From contig NZ_AGQV01000001.1 in NCBI RefSeq assembly GCF_000234355.1, forward strand, positions 372,001-436,000: 64,000 bases of DNA, written 5' to 3'. Shown piece by piece: positions 54,375 to 63,240 of the stretch; the first letter of the stretch is position 1, and each line of letters starts with the position of its first letter. The notes under the pieces are model-generated. The model was not told where the DNA came from, made no database searches, and worked only from the letters and a program-made list of their open reading frames with translations. The DNA comes from Gluconobacter morbifer G707. GTDB lineage: Bacteria; Pseudomonadota; Alphaproteobacteria; Acetobacterales; Acetobacteraceae. Made by a program: the position numbers and the translations under genes.

Positions 54375-56768
54375 TTACAGGGCAGCGCTGATGCTCAGGA
54401 AGAACATGCGCGGGGCGATGGGATAAGCCGAGAACTGCCCCGAGGTCTGCGTGGCGTTGATGGTGGACCAGCCTTTGGTGTTGGTGAGGTTGGTGATGTT
54501 GCCCTGAACCTTGAGGGAGGCCAGGTGGGGAATTTCGTGAAACGTATAACCCGCATTTAGGTTGAACTGTGCGTAAGGAGCAGCCCACATGTCGTTGGTA
54601 TAGGTGGCGTAACGCTTGCCGATCACGTCGCCGGTGAACTGCCCGTAGGCATGGCCCCAGTTGGTGGTGAAGACGAATTTCTCCGACCAGTCCGGCATGC
54701 CCACGACGTCTTTTCCAGCCGTATGGATGACGGATGATCCGGTGCTGTAATTATCGTTATAGACGGACTTGTTATAGGACAGGGCGTTGTAGAGCGAAAA
54801 ATGCGGGCCGAAATGGGTGGTGAAGGAAAAGTCCATGCCATCCGTCGTGACCGATCCCACATTGGCCAGTGTCGTGGCGGACCCGATGATGGAAGACAGT
54901 GTCTGCGTCGTGGCGACAGCCAGCAGGCGGTTGGAGAAGTGGACGTGGTAGTACTCTACCTGTCCCTCGATGGCGGTCAGCGGGCCGAGATTGACCTGCC
55001 GGTGTTCGCGCAGACCCGTCTCGTAGGTCCATGATGTTTCGGGGCGGCCGTTCTTCTTGAAGTCCTCGAAAGCCTGCTGGCTGGTGGCGCCCCAGGGGGT
55101 GGCATTGCCGTAGCCAGCGTCTTCATAGGACCGCATGTTTTCTTGGATGTTGGCGAACCACTGCTCGTGTTTCGAGATGTCCCAGACCGCGCCGAAAGCC
55201 GGTAGGAACGGGTTGGTTGCGTCGATTTCGCCACCCGGGGCCGTTACGGCATAGGACGGGGAGAGGGAACCGGCTTTCGCAGCCACAGGCAGGGTGCCGT
55301 TTGTATAGACCAGTTCGGATTTGAAGCCGCCCATCAGGGAGAAGTGTTTGGAGACCTGCCACGTGTCCTGAAGATGGGTCACGAAGGTGTTGGTATAGAA
55401 ATTGTTGGTGTACTGATCGATCAGCGCGTTCTGCTGCCGATCATAGGGTGTGGTGGGGTTGCTGGCGTCCAGCGGGTACCAGCGGCGGGCCTGCGTATTG
55501 TTGTTGCGCTCATACCAGCCACCAACCTCGATATGATGATTGCCGAGATGGTAGCGCAGCGTGGACATGATGCCGCCGCGGTTGTCCCAGTATTCCGTCG
55601 TGCGGGTGGCATAGCCCGAACCGCCGAAGACGCTGTTCAGATCCTGACCCGGATAATACGCGGCAAACAGGGTCGGCAGACCAGCGGCAGTGATGGGTCC
55701 GGCCACCACACCTTCGCCGAGGTCATGGTGATAATAGATCGAATTGTCCCAGTGGAGGTTGCTGTTGAAGTCATGCGTCCACTTTGCATAGGCGAGAAAG
55801 TCCTCGCGTTGGGCTGCGGAGTAATAGTTACGATAGTTGAGGCCTGCGTTCGTGTAGGCTGCAGAATTGATGTATGATTTTGCGTAATTGAAATTCGGAT
55901 AGGTGAACGGGCGGACATAAAGACCATAGCCCTGCGGCAGGGTGATGCTGTCTTCATTGGGTTCGGCCTTCTGACTCCAGTCGAAGAAGGCGGAGAAATG
56001 GTCATGCTCGTCATTATGGACGAACTTGGCATTGACCTGATAGCCGCCCTGATGGCCTGCGAAGTCCCAGGCGCGGGCGTCCTGCCGGGAAAAGGATGCA
56101 TAGGCCGAGTTGCCGTTTCCGAAATCACCCGTATCGACACGGGCGAAGGTCCGGAATGTGGACCAGCTCCCGAAAACCTGTTCGATCTGTGCGCCCCGCT
56201 TGTGCAGCGGATCCTGTGTTGTGAACTGGAGCGTGCCACCCAGATTGGATGTCGAGGCCGTACCGAGACCACCGGCGCCCGTCGAGATGGAGGCCATACC
56301 GATGTTTTCGCTGATGGCAGCACGCTGGGGCGAAAGGCCGTTGTAATTGCCGTAGTCCTGATCGCCCAGCGGAATGCCGTCCAGTGTGTAACCGAGCTGG
56401 TTCTTGCTGAAGCCGTGAACGTACAGGGAGGAATTCTGTTCGTTGTTGCCCCATGGATCGGCGTTATTGAACACGACGCCCGGCAGGATCTCCAGCGCCT
56501 TGATGGGGTTCACACCAGGCAGGATGCGCTGGATCTGGACGTGGCTCAGGGCCTGTTCGGAGCGGGTCCGTTTTGCCGTGATGACAAGCTGTTCGCTGCC
56601 GCCCTGAATGGCTGCGGCCTTGCGGGGGTCATGCTGGTGCTGGTGGGTACCATGCTTTTTCGGGGCGGGTGTGGAGGCCGCGGATGCGGACTGAAGCAGG
56701 GTCGCAACTGCAAGAGGGGAACAGAAAGCGGTTAGCAGCAGACGAGAACGCTGCGAAAGATGTGGCAT
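54375..56768 (-). CDS. TonB-dependent outer-membrane receptor
   Basis: 797 residues. A signal peptide (LLLTAFCSPLAVATLLQSASA) is followed by a short His-rich segment (KKHGTHQHQHDP) and a plug domain (QLVITAKRTRSEQALSHVQIQRILPGVNPIKALEILPGV, YTLDGIPLGDQDYGNYNG, GGLGTASTSNLGGTLQF). The rest is a 22-strand-type barrel rich in aromatic/Asn turns, ending with the aromatic-rich APRMFFLSISAAL. The ligand is unknown. Coupling to a periplasmic glycerophosphodiesterase and the Pho-like repeats upstream suggest a phosphorylated organic substrate rather than a siderophore. No STN domain is present in this receptor. Confidence 0.9.
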   Translation of the reverse strand: MPHLSQRSRLLLTAFCSPLAVATLLQSASAASTPAPKKHGTHQHQHDPRKAAAIQGGSEQLVITAKRTRSEQALSHVQIQRILPGVNPIKALEILPGVVFNNADPWGNNEQNSSLYVHGFSKNQLGYTLDGIPLGDQDYGNYNGLSPQRAAISENIGMASISTGAGGLGTASTSNLGGTLQFTTQDPLHKRGAQIEQVFGSWSTFRTFARVDTGDFGNGNSAYASFSRQDARAWDFAGHQGGYQVNAKFVHNDEHDHFSAFFDWSQKAEPNEDSITLPQGYGLYVRPFTYPNFNYAKSYINSAAYTNAGLNYRNYYSAAQREDFLAYAKWTHDFNSNLHWDNSIYYHHDLGEGVVAGPITAAGLPTLFAAYYPGQDLNSVFGGSGYATRTTEYWDNRGGIMSTLRYHLGNHHIEVGGWYERNNNTQARRWYPLDASNPTTPYDRQQNALIDQYTNNFYTNTFVTHLQDTWQVSKHFSLMGGFKSELVYTNGTLPVAAKAGSLSPSYAVTAPGGEIDATNPFLPAFGAVWDISKHEQWFANIQENMRSYEDAGYGNATPWGATSQQAFEDFKKNGRPETSWTYETGLREHRQVNLGPLTAIEGQVEYYHVHFSNRLLAVATTQTLSSIIGSATTLANVGSVTTDGMDFSFTTHFGPHFSLYNALSYNKSVYNDNYSTGSSVIHTAGKDVVGMPDWSEKFVFTTNWGHAYGQFTGDVIGKRYATYTNDMWAAPYAQFNLNAGYTFHEIPHLASLKVQGNITNLTNTKGWSTINATQTSGQFSAYPIAPRMFFLSISAAL

Positions 56769-56835
56769 GAAGGTTTTCCCGAAACGAGGCGCTGTCGAAA
56801 CGGGCGGAACCTAACCTTAAGGCTGGAGAATGAGT

Positions 56836-56875
56836 GTGAAGGTCCTGTGAAGCTGGGGTGACAGAATGATGACAG
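56836..56875 (-). promoter_or_regulatory. tandem Pho-box-like repeats upstream of the TonB receptor/GDPD unit
   Basis: On the minus strand four 7-mers occur at exact 11-base steps: CTGTCAT (56875-56869), CTGTCAC (56864-56858), GCTTCAC (56853-56847) and CCTTCAC (56842-56836). The first two form an almost perfect PhoB box (CTGTCAT-4-CTGTCAT). The array ends 67 bases before the receptor start. PhoB binds such 7-mers as head-to-tail dimers and replaces the -35 element. PhoB control is inferred. Confidence 0.75.
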
Positions 56876-56887
56876 CGTCGCCCCGGG

Positions 56888-58327
56888 TCAGGCTGTCTGC
56901 CAGCCCAGCCCGACAATGGCCACGCGGCGGCCGGCCGTTGTTTCCTGAAGGACAATCACCTCCCGTTCTTCCAGATAGGCGAGCTGCCGTCGCGCCCGTC
57001 CGAGGGAATGCGTTCCGTAGGCGCGGGCGAGCGCTTCGTCACCTGGACATGTTTCACTGTCCAGTGCCGTGCGGGCCAGCAGGAGAAACACGCCCTGCAC
57101 GTCTTCGGGGAGAGTGATGGCAATCGCCTCGGCCTTCTTCCAGTCCTCGCTTTCCGCCCGCATCCGGTCCAGACCAGCGCGAATGGTGGCAAGAATACGC
57201 TGGAAGCGGCCCAGATCGAGCGCATTGCGGGACAGACCCTGGATACGCGCCCGGAGCTGGAAGTCCTGATACAGCGTGGCCAGTGGTTTGTAGTCCGCGC
57301 CGTCCCCTTCCGCGACTTCGGCGATCATGCTCCAGACCTGTTCGGGGTCCAGTTCGGTGGAAGCGGTGGCAGCCGCCGGTTCTTCCGTCGCACGTTCTGC
57401 GCCGTAGGCGTCAAGTTGCGCCAGAAGGTCTGGCGGTGGCGGGCGTGGTTCACGGCGGGGGCGGGGAGTGAATTCCGTGACGGGTTCAAGGATGATGTCC
57501 CGCAGGTCTTCGGCCGCGACAGGCTCCAGTGGCACGAGAACCGGACCGGTATTGTGGCTGGCCGTTTCGACCGGGCCGATGGAGACGAGTTTCGGACGGC
57601 GGGACAGGGCCGGTCCGAGCGCCATGAACTGTCCGCGTGCAAGATCGCGGAAGGATTCCGCGGCCCTGCGTTCCATGCCCAGAAGATCGGCGGCGCGGGC
57701 CATGTCGATATCGAGGAAGGTGCGACCCATGAGGAAGTTGGATGCCTCGGCGGCGACGTTCTTGGCCAGCTTGGCCAGGCGCTGGGTGGCGATGACCCCA
57801 GCCAGACCACGTTTGCGCCCGCGGCACATGAGGTTCGTCATGGCCCCCAGCGAGAGGCGGCGTGCCTCGTCGGATGTGTCGCCGCCTGCGACCGGCGCGA
57901 AAAGCTGGGCTTCATCCACCACGACAAGGACCGGATACCAATGCGCGCGGGGCGCTTCGAACAGACCGTTGAGGAACGCTCCGGCGGCGCGGAGCTGCAT
58001 CTCTGCTTCGACCTGCTCGAGGTTCAGCACCACGGAGGCGCGGTGGGCGCGGACACGTTCTCCAGCGGCGCGGAGGCTGGCTTCGGACTGGTCTTCCACA
58101 TTGATGACCAGATGGCCGTATTTTTCCGCCAGGGTGACAAAATCGCCTTCGGGGTCGATCATCACCTGCTGGACGAGGGTTGCCGTCTGTTCTAGCAGGC
58201 GACGCAGGAGATGCGATTTTCCGGAGCCGGAATTCCCCTGGACGAGCAGGCGCGTGGCCAGCAGTTCCGGCAGGTCGATGCAGGTGTCCGAGCCGTTGCG
58301 GCCCTTTCCGAGAACGATGGATGTCAT
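56888..58327 (-). CDS. HerA-like ATPase
   Basis: 479 residues of the HerA/VirB4/FtsK-type ATPase clade. Walker A is LVQGNSGSGKSHLLRRLLEQ near residue 33. MIDPEGDFVTLAEKYGHLV near 57 is typical of the HerA/DUF87 type. Walker B is PVLVVVDEAQLFAP near 132, with a CRGRKRGLAGVIATQRLAKL sensor-like segment near 170. The C-terminal third (from DPEQVWSMIAEVAEGDG) looks like a winged helix-turn-helix with LARAYGTHSLGRARRQLAYLEEREVI. No nuclease (NurA) or defence partner lies next to it. The gene starts four bases after the stop of the flavoprotein gene. Function unknown. Confidence 0.8.
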   Translation of the reverse strand: MTSIVLGKGRNGSDTCIDLPELLATRLLVQGNSGSGKSHLLRRLLEQTATLVQQVMIDPEGDFVTLAEKYGHLVINVEDQSEASLRAAGERVRAHRASVVLNLEQVEAEMQLRAAGAFLNGLFEAPRAHWYPVLVVVDEAQLFAPVAGGDTSDEARRLSLGAMTNLMCRGRKRGLAGVIATQRLAKLAKNVAAEASNFLMGRTFLDIDMARAADLLGMERRAAESFRDLARGQFMALGPALSRRPKLVSIGPVETASHNTGPVLVPLEPVAAEDLRDIILEPVTEFTPRPRREPRPPPPDLLAQLDAYGAERATEEPAAATASTELDPEQVWSMIAEVAEGDGADYKPLATLYQDFQLRARIQGLSRNALDLGRFQRILATIRAGLDRMRAESEDWKKAEAIAITLPEDVQGVFLLLARTALDSETCPGDEALARAYGTHSLGRARRQLAYLEEREVIVLQETTAGRRVAIVGLGWQTA

Positions 58328-58331
58328 GGCG

Positions 58332-59546
58332 TCAGCGGATAGCGGAATATGACGATTCTAGCCACCCAAGGATCCCGTTTGCAGCAGCATGAGCGGTGGA
58401 AAAACATCCCTGAAGCAGATAGCCTCCTGTCGGTGCCTCCCAGTCCAGAATCTCTCCTGCCGCAAAGACACCGGGGTAATTGCGGAGCATGAATCGCGCG
58501 TCCAGTGCGTCTTGTCGCAGACCGCCGGAAGTGGAAATCGCGCGGTCGAGCGTGTCCGTGCCGGTCAGGGTGAGGGGCAGGGCCTTGAGCGCGGCGGCAA
58601 GCTGCTGTGGTGTGGCATGTTTGGGTGTGCCGTTGCGCAGGAGGGCGCGGGACAGACCGTCCAGCGCCAGCGCCTTGCGCAGGCGGTTGGACTGGCTCTC
58701 CCGCGGGCGCTGGGCCAGAAGACGTTGCAGGATCGCGTTCTGATCCAGCGCAGGGCGCAGGTCGAGGGTAAGGGTGGCCTGTCCCGTCCGCGCGATGGCC
58801 TCCCGGAGCGGAGCGGACAGGGCATAGAGTGCCGAGCCTTCAAGACCGCGCGTGGTGACGGTTAGATCGCCCCGCGTTTTCCGGCCTTCGAAAGAGAGCA
58901 TGACGGAGTGCAGGACGCTGCCGTCATGCTGATCGAGGAAGTCGGGTGTCCAGTCCGGTCGGAAACCGCAGTTGGCGGGAGCGAAGGATGCGGTTTCGTC
59001 CGGGAACAGCGTGGCCCATGCACCATTGGAGCCCAGGCGGGACCAGCTTGCCCCGCCCATGGCCAGAAGCGTGGCATCGGCCTGAACGGATCGTGGTCCA
59101 TCCGGTGTTTCGAAGCGCAGGGTGTTTCCTTCCCATCCTGCGAAGTTATGACGGGTGTGGAACTGGACGCCACGTGCCGTCAGCCGGGCGAGCCAGGCAC
59201 GGAGAAGGGGAGATGCTTTCATGCTTTTCGGAAAGATGCGCCCGGAACTGCCCGTAAAGCACGGCTGGCCAAGCTCTTCGGCCCAGTGGCGTAGGGCTTC
59301 GGGCGGGAACGCGCGGATGGCGGGTTCGAGCCAGTCCTGCGCCGTTCCATATCTGGAGAGGAAGCGGTCAAGAGGTTCGGCATGGGTGAGGTTCAGGCCG
59401 CTCCGTCCTGCCATCAGCAGCTTGCGGCTAACGCTGGGCATCCGGTCGAAGACCTGCACAGCGCAGCCGTGCCGGGACAGGATGTCAGCCGCAAAAAGGC
59501 CTGCCGGGCCGGCGCCGATGATGGCGATGGAGCGAGAAGTGTTCAT
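58332..59546 (-). CDS. HI0933-family flavoprotein oxidoreductase
   Basis: 404 residues from the ATG at 59546; the frame to 59597 adds 17 residues without a known feature. The FAD loop is IAIIGAGPAGLFAADILSRHG at residues about 7-27. AGRSGLNLTHAEPLDRFLSRYG and ALRHWAEELGQPCFTGSSGRIFPKSMKA are the HI0933/BaiN-like family blocks, and LLAMGGASWSRLGSNGAWATLF lies near 175. The C-terminus returns to FAD with GVFAAGEILDWEAPTGGYLLQGCFSTAHAA. Its substrate is unknown. It is head-to-head with panC and four bases upstream of the HerA-like gene. Confidence 0.85.
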   Translation of the reverse strand: MNTSRSIAIIGAGPAGLFAADILSRHGCAVQVFDRMPSVSRKLLMAGRSGLNLTHAEPLDRFLSRYGTAQDWLEPAIRAFPPEALRHWAEELGQPCFTGSSGRIFPKSMKASPLLRAWLARLTARGVQFHTRHNFAGWEGNTLRFETPDGPRSVQADATLLAMGGASWSRLGSNGAWATLFPDETASFAPANCGFRPDWTPDFLDQHDGSVLHSVMLSFEGRKTRGDLTVTTRGLEGSALYALSAPLREAIARTGQATLTLDLRPALDQNAILQRLLAQRPRESQSNRLRKALALDGLSRALLRNGTPKHATPQQLAAALKALPLTLTGTDTLDRAISTSGGLRQDALDARFMLRNYPGVFAAGEILDWEAPTGGYLLQGCFSTAHAAANGILGWLESSYSAIR

Positions 59547-59621
59547 GCGGCCCTGATTGCCATGAGGCGCGGCTTTTGTCAGGTTCCGGAACACCATCTG
59601 AGAGCGGGATAGAGGCAGGAC

Positions 59622-60473
59622 ATGCAGGTTTTTTCAACAGTCGGGGATTTCCGGGCGGCGCGGGCCGGTCTAGGTGCACTGGGCTTTGTGCCGACCATGG
59701 GGTTTCTGCATGAAGGGCATCTGGGTCTCGTGCGGCGGGCAAAGGCGGAAAACGGGGCCGTCGCCGTCAGTATTTTTGTCAATCCGACGCAGTTTGGCCC
59801 GAATGAGGATTATGCGTCCTATCCCCGTAACCCGGAGCATGATCTTGCACTACTGAAGGAAGCGGGTGCCGATCTGGTCTTTCTGCCTACGCCGGACGTT
59901 CTTTATCCCCCCGGCTTCGTGACGCGGATCGAGGTCGGAGGCGTGGCGGACGAGATGGAGGGCCGTTCCCGTCCGGGCCACTTTTCCGGCGTGGCGACAG
60001 TGGTGACGAAGCTGTTCAATATCGTCCAGCCGCAGCGGGCCTATTTCGGCCAGAAGGACGCCCAGCAATGCGCTGTCGTGAAGCGTTTCGTGGCGGATCT
60101 GAACATTCCGGTGGACATTGTCGTCTGTGAAATCGCACGGGAGGATGACGGGCTGGCGCGGTCGAGCCGGAATGTCCGTCTGACGCCGGAAGGCCGTCAG
60201 CGCGCGCCCGGTCTGTTCCGTGCGTTGCAGGCGGCGGAGCGTCTGTTCGCTACGGGCGAACGTCGGGCCGACCGTCTGGAAGAGGCGATGCAGGCCGTAC
60301 TGACAGACGCTGGATTGACGGAAATCGATTACGCGACCGTTGTCGATCCGGCGACATTCCGGCGCCCGGAAAGACTGGGGGAAGAAGCGCTGGCGCTTCT
60401 GGCCGTACAGGTCGGAGCGGTCAGGCTGATCGACAACCAGCCTCTGGACGGTCGGGTGGCTCCTGTTGCCTGA
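59622..60473 (+). CDS. panC: pantothenate synthetase
   Basis: 283 residues. PanC joins pantoate and beta-alanine through a pantoyl-adenylate. The ATP-binding HIGH-type motif is PTMGFLHEGHLGLVRRAK near residue 24. IFVNPTQFGPNEDYASYPR follows, then GHFSGVATVVTKLFNIVQPQRAYFGQKDAQQ (pantoate and ATP contacts) and RSSRNVRLTPEGR near 180. The length is normal. It has a short divergent region with the flavoprotein gene, and no panB or panD is in the window. Confidence 0.96.
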   Translation: MQVFSTVGDFRAARAGLGALGFVPTMGFLHEGHLGLVRRAKAENGAVAVSIFVNPTQFGPNEDYASYPRNPEHDLALLKEAGADLVFLPTPDVLYPPGFVTRIEVGGVADEMEGRSRPGHFSGVATVVTKLFNIVQPQRAYFGQKDAQQCAVVKRFVADLNIPVDIVVCEIAREDDGLARSSRNVRLTPEGRQRAPGLFRALQAAERLFATGERRADRLEEAMQAVLTDAGLTEIDYATVVDPATFRRPERLGEEALALLAVQVGAVRLIDNQPLDGRVAPVA

Positions 60474-60775
60474 CGTGGCGTAATCTGCATTGAACGCGGG
60501 GGCTGCTGCCGGGCAGTGGTCGTTAAGGCCGAGACTTTTTTCTCCAGTCAGGCGTTGTCGGGCCGCTGCGGAGAATATGTCTCGGTCGTGGGAACTTCTC
60601 CGGTGCCTCTCAGCGGGGGAAGAACAGCCCTTGTCGGGCGGCCGCAATTGCCCCCGTCTCCTGAAACAGATGGCAAGGGAATGGTTTCCGTCCGGCCGGA
60701 ATTGGGTATCAAATTCTGGGTCGCGGAGCGGAGCTGCGCTATAAATGCGAACTGCTGACGTTCGGAGATATAAAA
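60474..60775 (+). other. structured leader region before the adenine deaminase gene
   Basis: About 300 bases with no gene. It is GC-rich and can fold: GGAGAA (60570-60575) pairs with TTCTCC (60596-60601), and GCCGAGAC (60528-60535) can pair with GTCTCGGT farther on. The last part (from about 60710) is less GC-rich and holds CGGAGA eight bases before the adenine deaminase ATG. I could not match it to a riboswitch family. Confidence 0.4.
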
Positions 60776-62473
60776 ATGCAGAACACGATCCGGCGACGTG
60801 TCGCTCAGGGGCAGGGAGATGATCCGGCGGATCTGGTGATCCGGAATGTCCGCCTGTTCGATCTGGTGACGGGAGAACTTGTCCCGACGGATATCGCCAT
60901 CTGCGGGGACCGGATTGTTGGCACCTATGACAGTTATGAGGGAAAAACGGTCATTGACGGGCGCGGGCGTATCGCCGTTCCCGGTTTTATCGACACGCAT
61001 CTGCATGTGGAATCCTCGCTTGTCACGCCGTTCGAATTTGACCGCTGCGTGCTGCCGCATGGTGTGACCACAGCGATCTGTGATCCGCACGAAATGGCCA
61101 ATGTCCTTGGTCGTCCGGCCTTCGATTATTTTCTCGCGGCGGCGGAGCGTACGGTCATGGACCTGCGTGTGAACCTGTCGAGCTGTGTTCCCGCAACGCC
61201 GATGGAGACGTCCGGCGCCACGCTCGATGCGGCGGATCTGGTGGCCTATCGGGATCATCCCAAGGTAATCGGGCTGGCGGAATTCATGAACATTCCAGGT
61301 GTGCTGAACGGGAATGACGGCTGTCTGGACAAGCTGGCAGCTTTTGCGGACGGTCATATCGATGGTCATGCACCGCTGATGCGGGGGCGGAAGCTGAATG
61401 GCTATCTGGCGGCTGGCATTTCCACGGATCACGAGGCCACGACCGCGGAAGAGGCGCTGGAAAAAATCCGCAAGGGCATGACGGTGCTGATCCGTGAAGG
61501 ATCGGTCTGCAAGGATCTTGCCGCACTGGTGCCATTGCTGACGGTTGCGACGTCTCCGTTCTTCGCGTTTTGCACGGATGACCGTAATCCGCTGGAAATC
61601 GCGCATGAGGGGCATCTGGACTTCCTGATCCGCAGGGCCATCGAACTGGGCGTGGAACCTCTTGCTGCCTATCGGGCCGCGTCCCTTACCGCGGCGAATG
61701 CATTCGGATTACGGGATCGCGGGCAGATCGTTCCGGGAAAGCGGGCGGATATCGTCCTGCTGGATGATCTGGAAAAATGCCAGGTCTCGGACGTGATTTC
61801 CGCCGGGCGTCTGGTGGATGACGCTTTGTTCGCCGGACGGGAGATCATCGCGCCCGTCGGGCTGGAGAGTGTGAAGCTCCCGCGTCCGGTGACGGCGGAT
61901 GACCTGCGGATTGCCGGAAGCGGGATCGGGCGCCCGGTCATGGGGCTCATTCCCGGCCAGATCATCACGGAGTACCTGCAACTGGACCTGCCGGAGAAGG
62001 ATGGTCTGGTGCTGCCGGATGAAGCGCAGGACGTGGCGAAGGTCTGCGTCGTGGCGCGGCATGGCCATAACGACAATATCGGACGTGGCTTCGTGAAGGG
62101 TTTTGGTCTGAGGAACGCAGCGCTGGCGTCTTCCGTCGGGCATGACAGCCATAATATCTGCGTCGTCGGTACCAGTGACGCCGACATGGCGCTGGCCGTG
62201 AACCATCTTGAAGAGATTGGTGGCGGGTTTGTGGTGGTGCGGGACGGAACGGTTCTTGCGGAACTGCGTCTGCCGGTTGCGGGGCTGATGAGCGACGCAC
62301 CTTACGAGAAGGTAAGGGATGATCTGATCGTTCTGCGCAGGGCCGCGAAGGACATGGGGGTCAGCCTAGAGGAGCCGTTCCTGCAACTGGCATTTTTGCC
62401 GCTGCCCGTAATCCCTCATCTCAAAATCACGGATCTGGGGATGATTGATGTCCGGACGATGGAATTCGTCTGA
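60776..62473 (+). CDS. ade: adenine deaminase
   Basis: 565 residues of the bacterial AdeC-type adenine deaminase in the amidohydrolase superfamily, which makes hypoxanthine from adenine for purine salvage. The order is a beta-sandwich segment ([31 protein letters not shown]), the metal-binding [12 protein letters not shown] near residue 77, and [28 protein letters not shown] and [22 protein letters not shown] come later in the barrel, followed by [11 protein letters not shown]. The C-terminal domain ([35 protein letters not shown]) is typical of AdeC. Confidence 0.95.
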   Translation: MQNTIRRRVAQGQGDDPADLVIRNVRLFDLVTGELVPTDIAICGDRIVGTYDSYEGKTVIDGRGRIAVPGFIDTHLHVESSLVTPFEFDRCVLPHGVTTAICDPHEMANVLGRPAFDYFLAAAERTVMDLRVNLSSCVPATPMETSGATLDAADLVAYRDHPKVIGLAEFMNIPGVLNGNDGCLDKLAAFADGHIDGHAPLMRGRKLNGYLAAGISTDHEATTAEEALEKIRKGMTVLIREGSVCKDLAALVPLLTVATSPFFAFCTDDRNPLEIAHEGHLDFLIRRAIELGVEPLAAYRAASLTAANAFGLRDRGQIVPGKRADIVLLDDLEKCQVSDVISAGRLVDDALFAGREIIAPVGLESVKLPRPVTADDLRIAGSGIGRPVMGLIPGQIITEYLQLDLPEKDGLVLPDEAQDVAKVCVVARHGHNDNIGRGFVKGFGLRNAALASSVGHDSHNICVVGTSDADMALAVNHLEEIGGGFVVVRDGTVLAELRLPVAGLMSDAPYEKVRDDLIVLRRAAKDMGVSLEEPFLQLAFLPLPVIPHLKITDLGMIDVRTMEFV

Positions 62474-62480
62474 TCATGAA

Positions 62481-62511
62481 AAAGGCGGCCGGTGAATTCA
62501 CTGGCCGCCTT
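62481..62511 (-). terminator. terminator between ade and the entericidin-like gene
   Basis: AAGGCGGCC (62482-62490) pairs with GGCCGCCTT (62503-62511), and the loop GTGAATTCAC is itself a palindrome. On the minus strand the stem is followed by TTTTT, so it is a strong terminator for the small lipoprotein gene. On the plus strand it is a weaker one for ade. Confidence 0.8.
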
Positions 62512-62539
62512 CCGAAACGTGCTTGTTGTCGGCCTGCTC

Positions 62540-62740
62540 TTAGCGGGTCGGGGCGCCTGTTGCGTTGGCAACGCCCTGCTGGGTCGCTGAGGCAGCGTCT
62601 GAGGTTGTGTGGCCGATGGCGCTGACGTCCTCGCCGGCGCCGCGCGTTGCGTTGCAGGCGGACAGGGAGGTGGCCGCGGCCGTCAGGAGGCCTGTAACCA
62701 GTAACAGGCGGCGTATGGTGGAAGCGGATGTCTTTGTCAT
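62540..62740 (-). CDS. entericidin-like small lipoprotein
   Basis: 66 residues. A signal sequence (RRLLLVTGLLTAAATSLSAC) ends in a lipobox, LSAC, and is followed by a short polar tail NATRGAGEDVSAIGHTTSDAA. The NATRGAGEDV-x-x-x-G pattern is the hallmark of the entericidin A/B (EcnA/EcnB) family of small membrane lipoproteins, sometimes described as an antidote/toxin pair in enterobacteria. Here only one copy is seen. AGGA lies about seven bases before the ATG, and a strong terminator follows. Its function in this organism is unknown. Confidence 0.85.
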   Translation of the reverse strand: MTKTSASTIRRLLLVTGLLTAAATSLSACNATRGAGEDVSAIGHTTSDAASATQQGVANATGAPTR

Positions 62741-62848
62741 GGAAAATCCTGTTTTCGCTGTCGATTGTGTGCGCTCCTAACTGTCTGGAAAACAGATTGG
62801 TTGCGTTTTTTTCTGACAGGACATGCCGATCCGGTTTCCGGATTGCCT

Positions 62849-63217
62849 CGGAACCACAGGGCATCCCGGGATGCAGAGTACCTACTCGAACTGATAGAAC
62901 AGCTTGAACAGAAGAAATGTGCGCTGGTGATTCTCTCAATGGGAGGCATCCATTCGGACACGCGCAACGTAACAGCAAAACTCATGCTGACCATGCTTGG
63001 CGCAATAGGTGAGTTTGAACGGGGATTAATTAAAGAAAGACAGCGAGAAGGAATTGCAAAAGCAAAGGAAGAAGGGGAATATCGTGGAAGAAAGCTAATA
63101 GATATGCCTCAAGCACAGGACATTCAAAAGATGAAATCTGATGGTGTTTCTGTTGCTAATGTAGCTAAGAATCGGAATATTCCCCGCATTTTATTTTATA
63201 GAGACTTAGATGATTAA
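62849..63217 (+). pseudogene. serine recombinase (resolvase/invertase) lacking its catalytic N-terminus
   Basis: The frame is open from 62765, but recognisable sequence begins near 62849 (ASRDAEYLLELIEQLEQKKCALVILSMGG) and continues through TAKLMLTMLGAIGEFERGLIKERQREGIAKAKEEG to a degenerate helix-turn-helix at the C-terminus. The first 60-70 residues of the family, with the catalytic Ser and key Arg residues, are missing and replaced by unrelated upstream sequence. I read it as a remnant of a DNA invertase/resolvase. It sits at the point where base composition changes from about 60 % GC to strongly AT-rich. Confidence 0.75.
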
Positions 63218-63240
63218 GAATCGAGAGCAGTTTATACTAT

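Noticed and set aside
60600-60700. Cobalamin-riboswitch-like pieces (GGTGCC, AAGGGAATGGT) in the ade leader
   Set aside because: The order and spacing are wrong, and the conserved GCCCCGCAACTG-type core is absent after the second piece.
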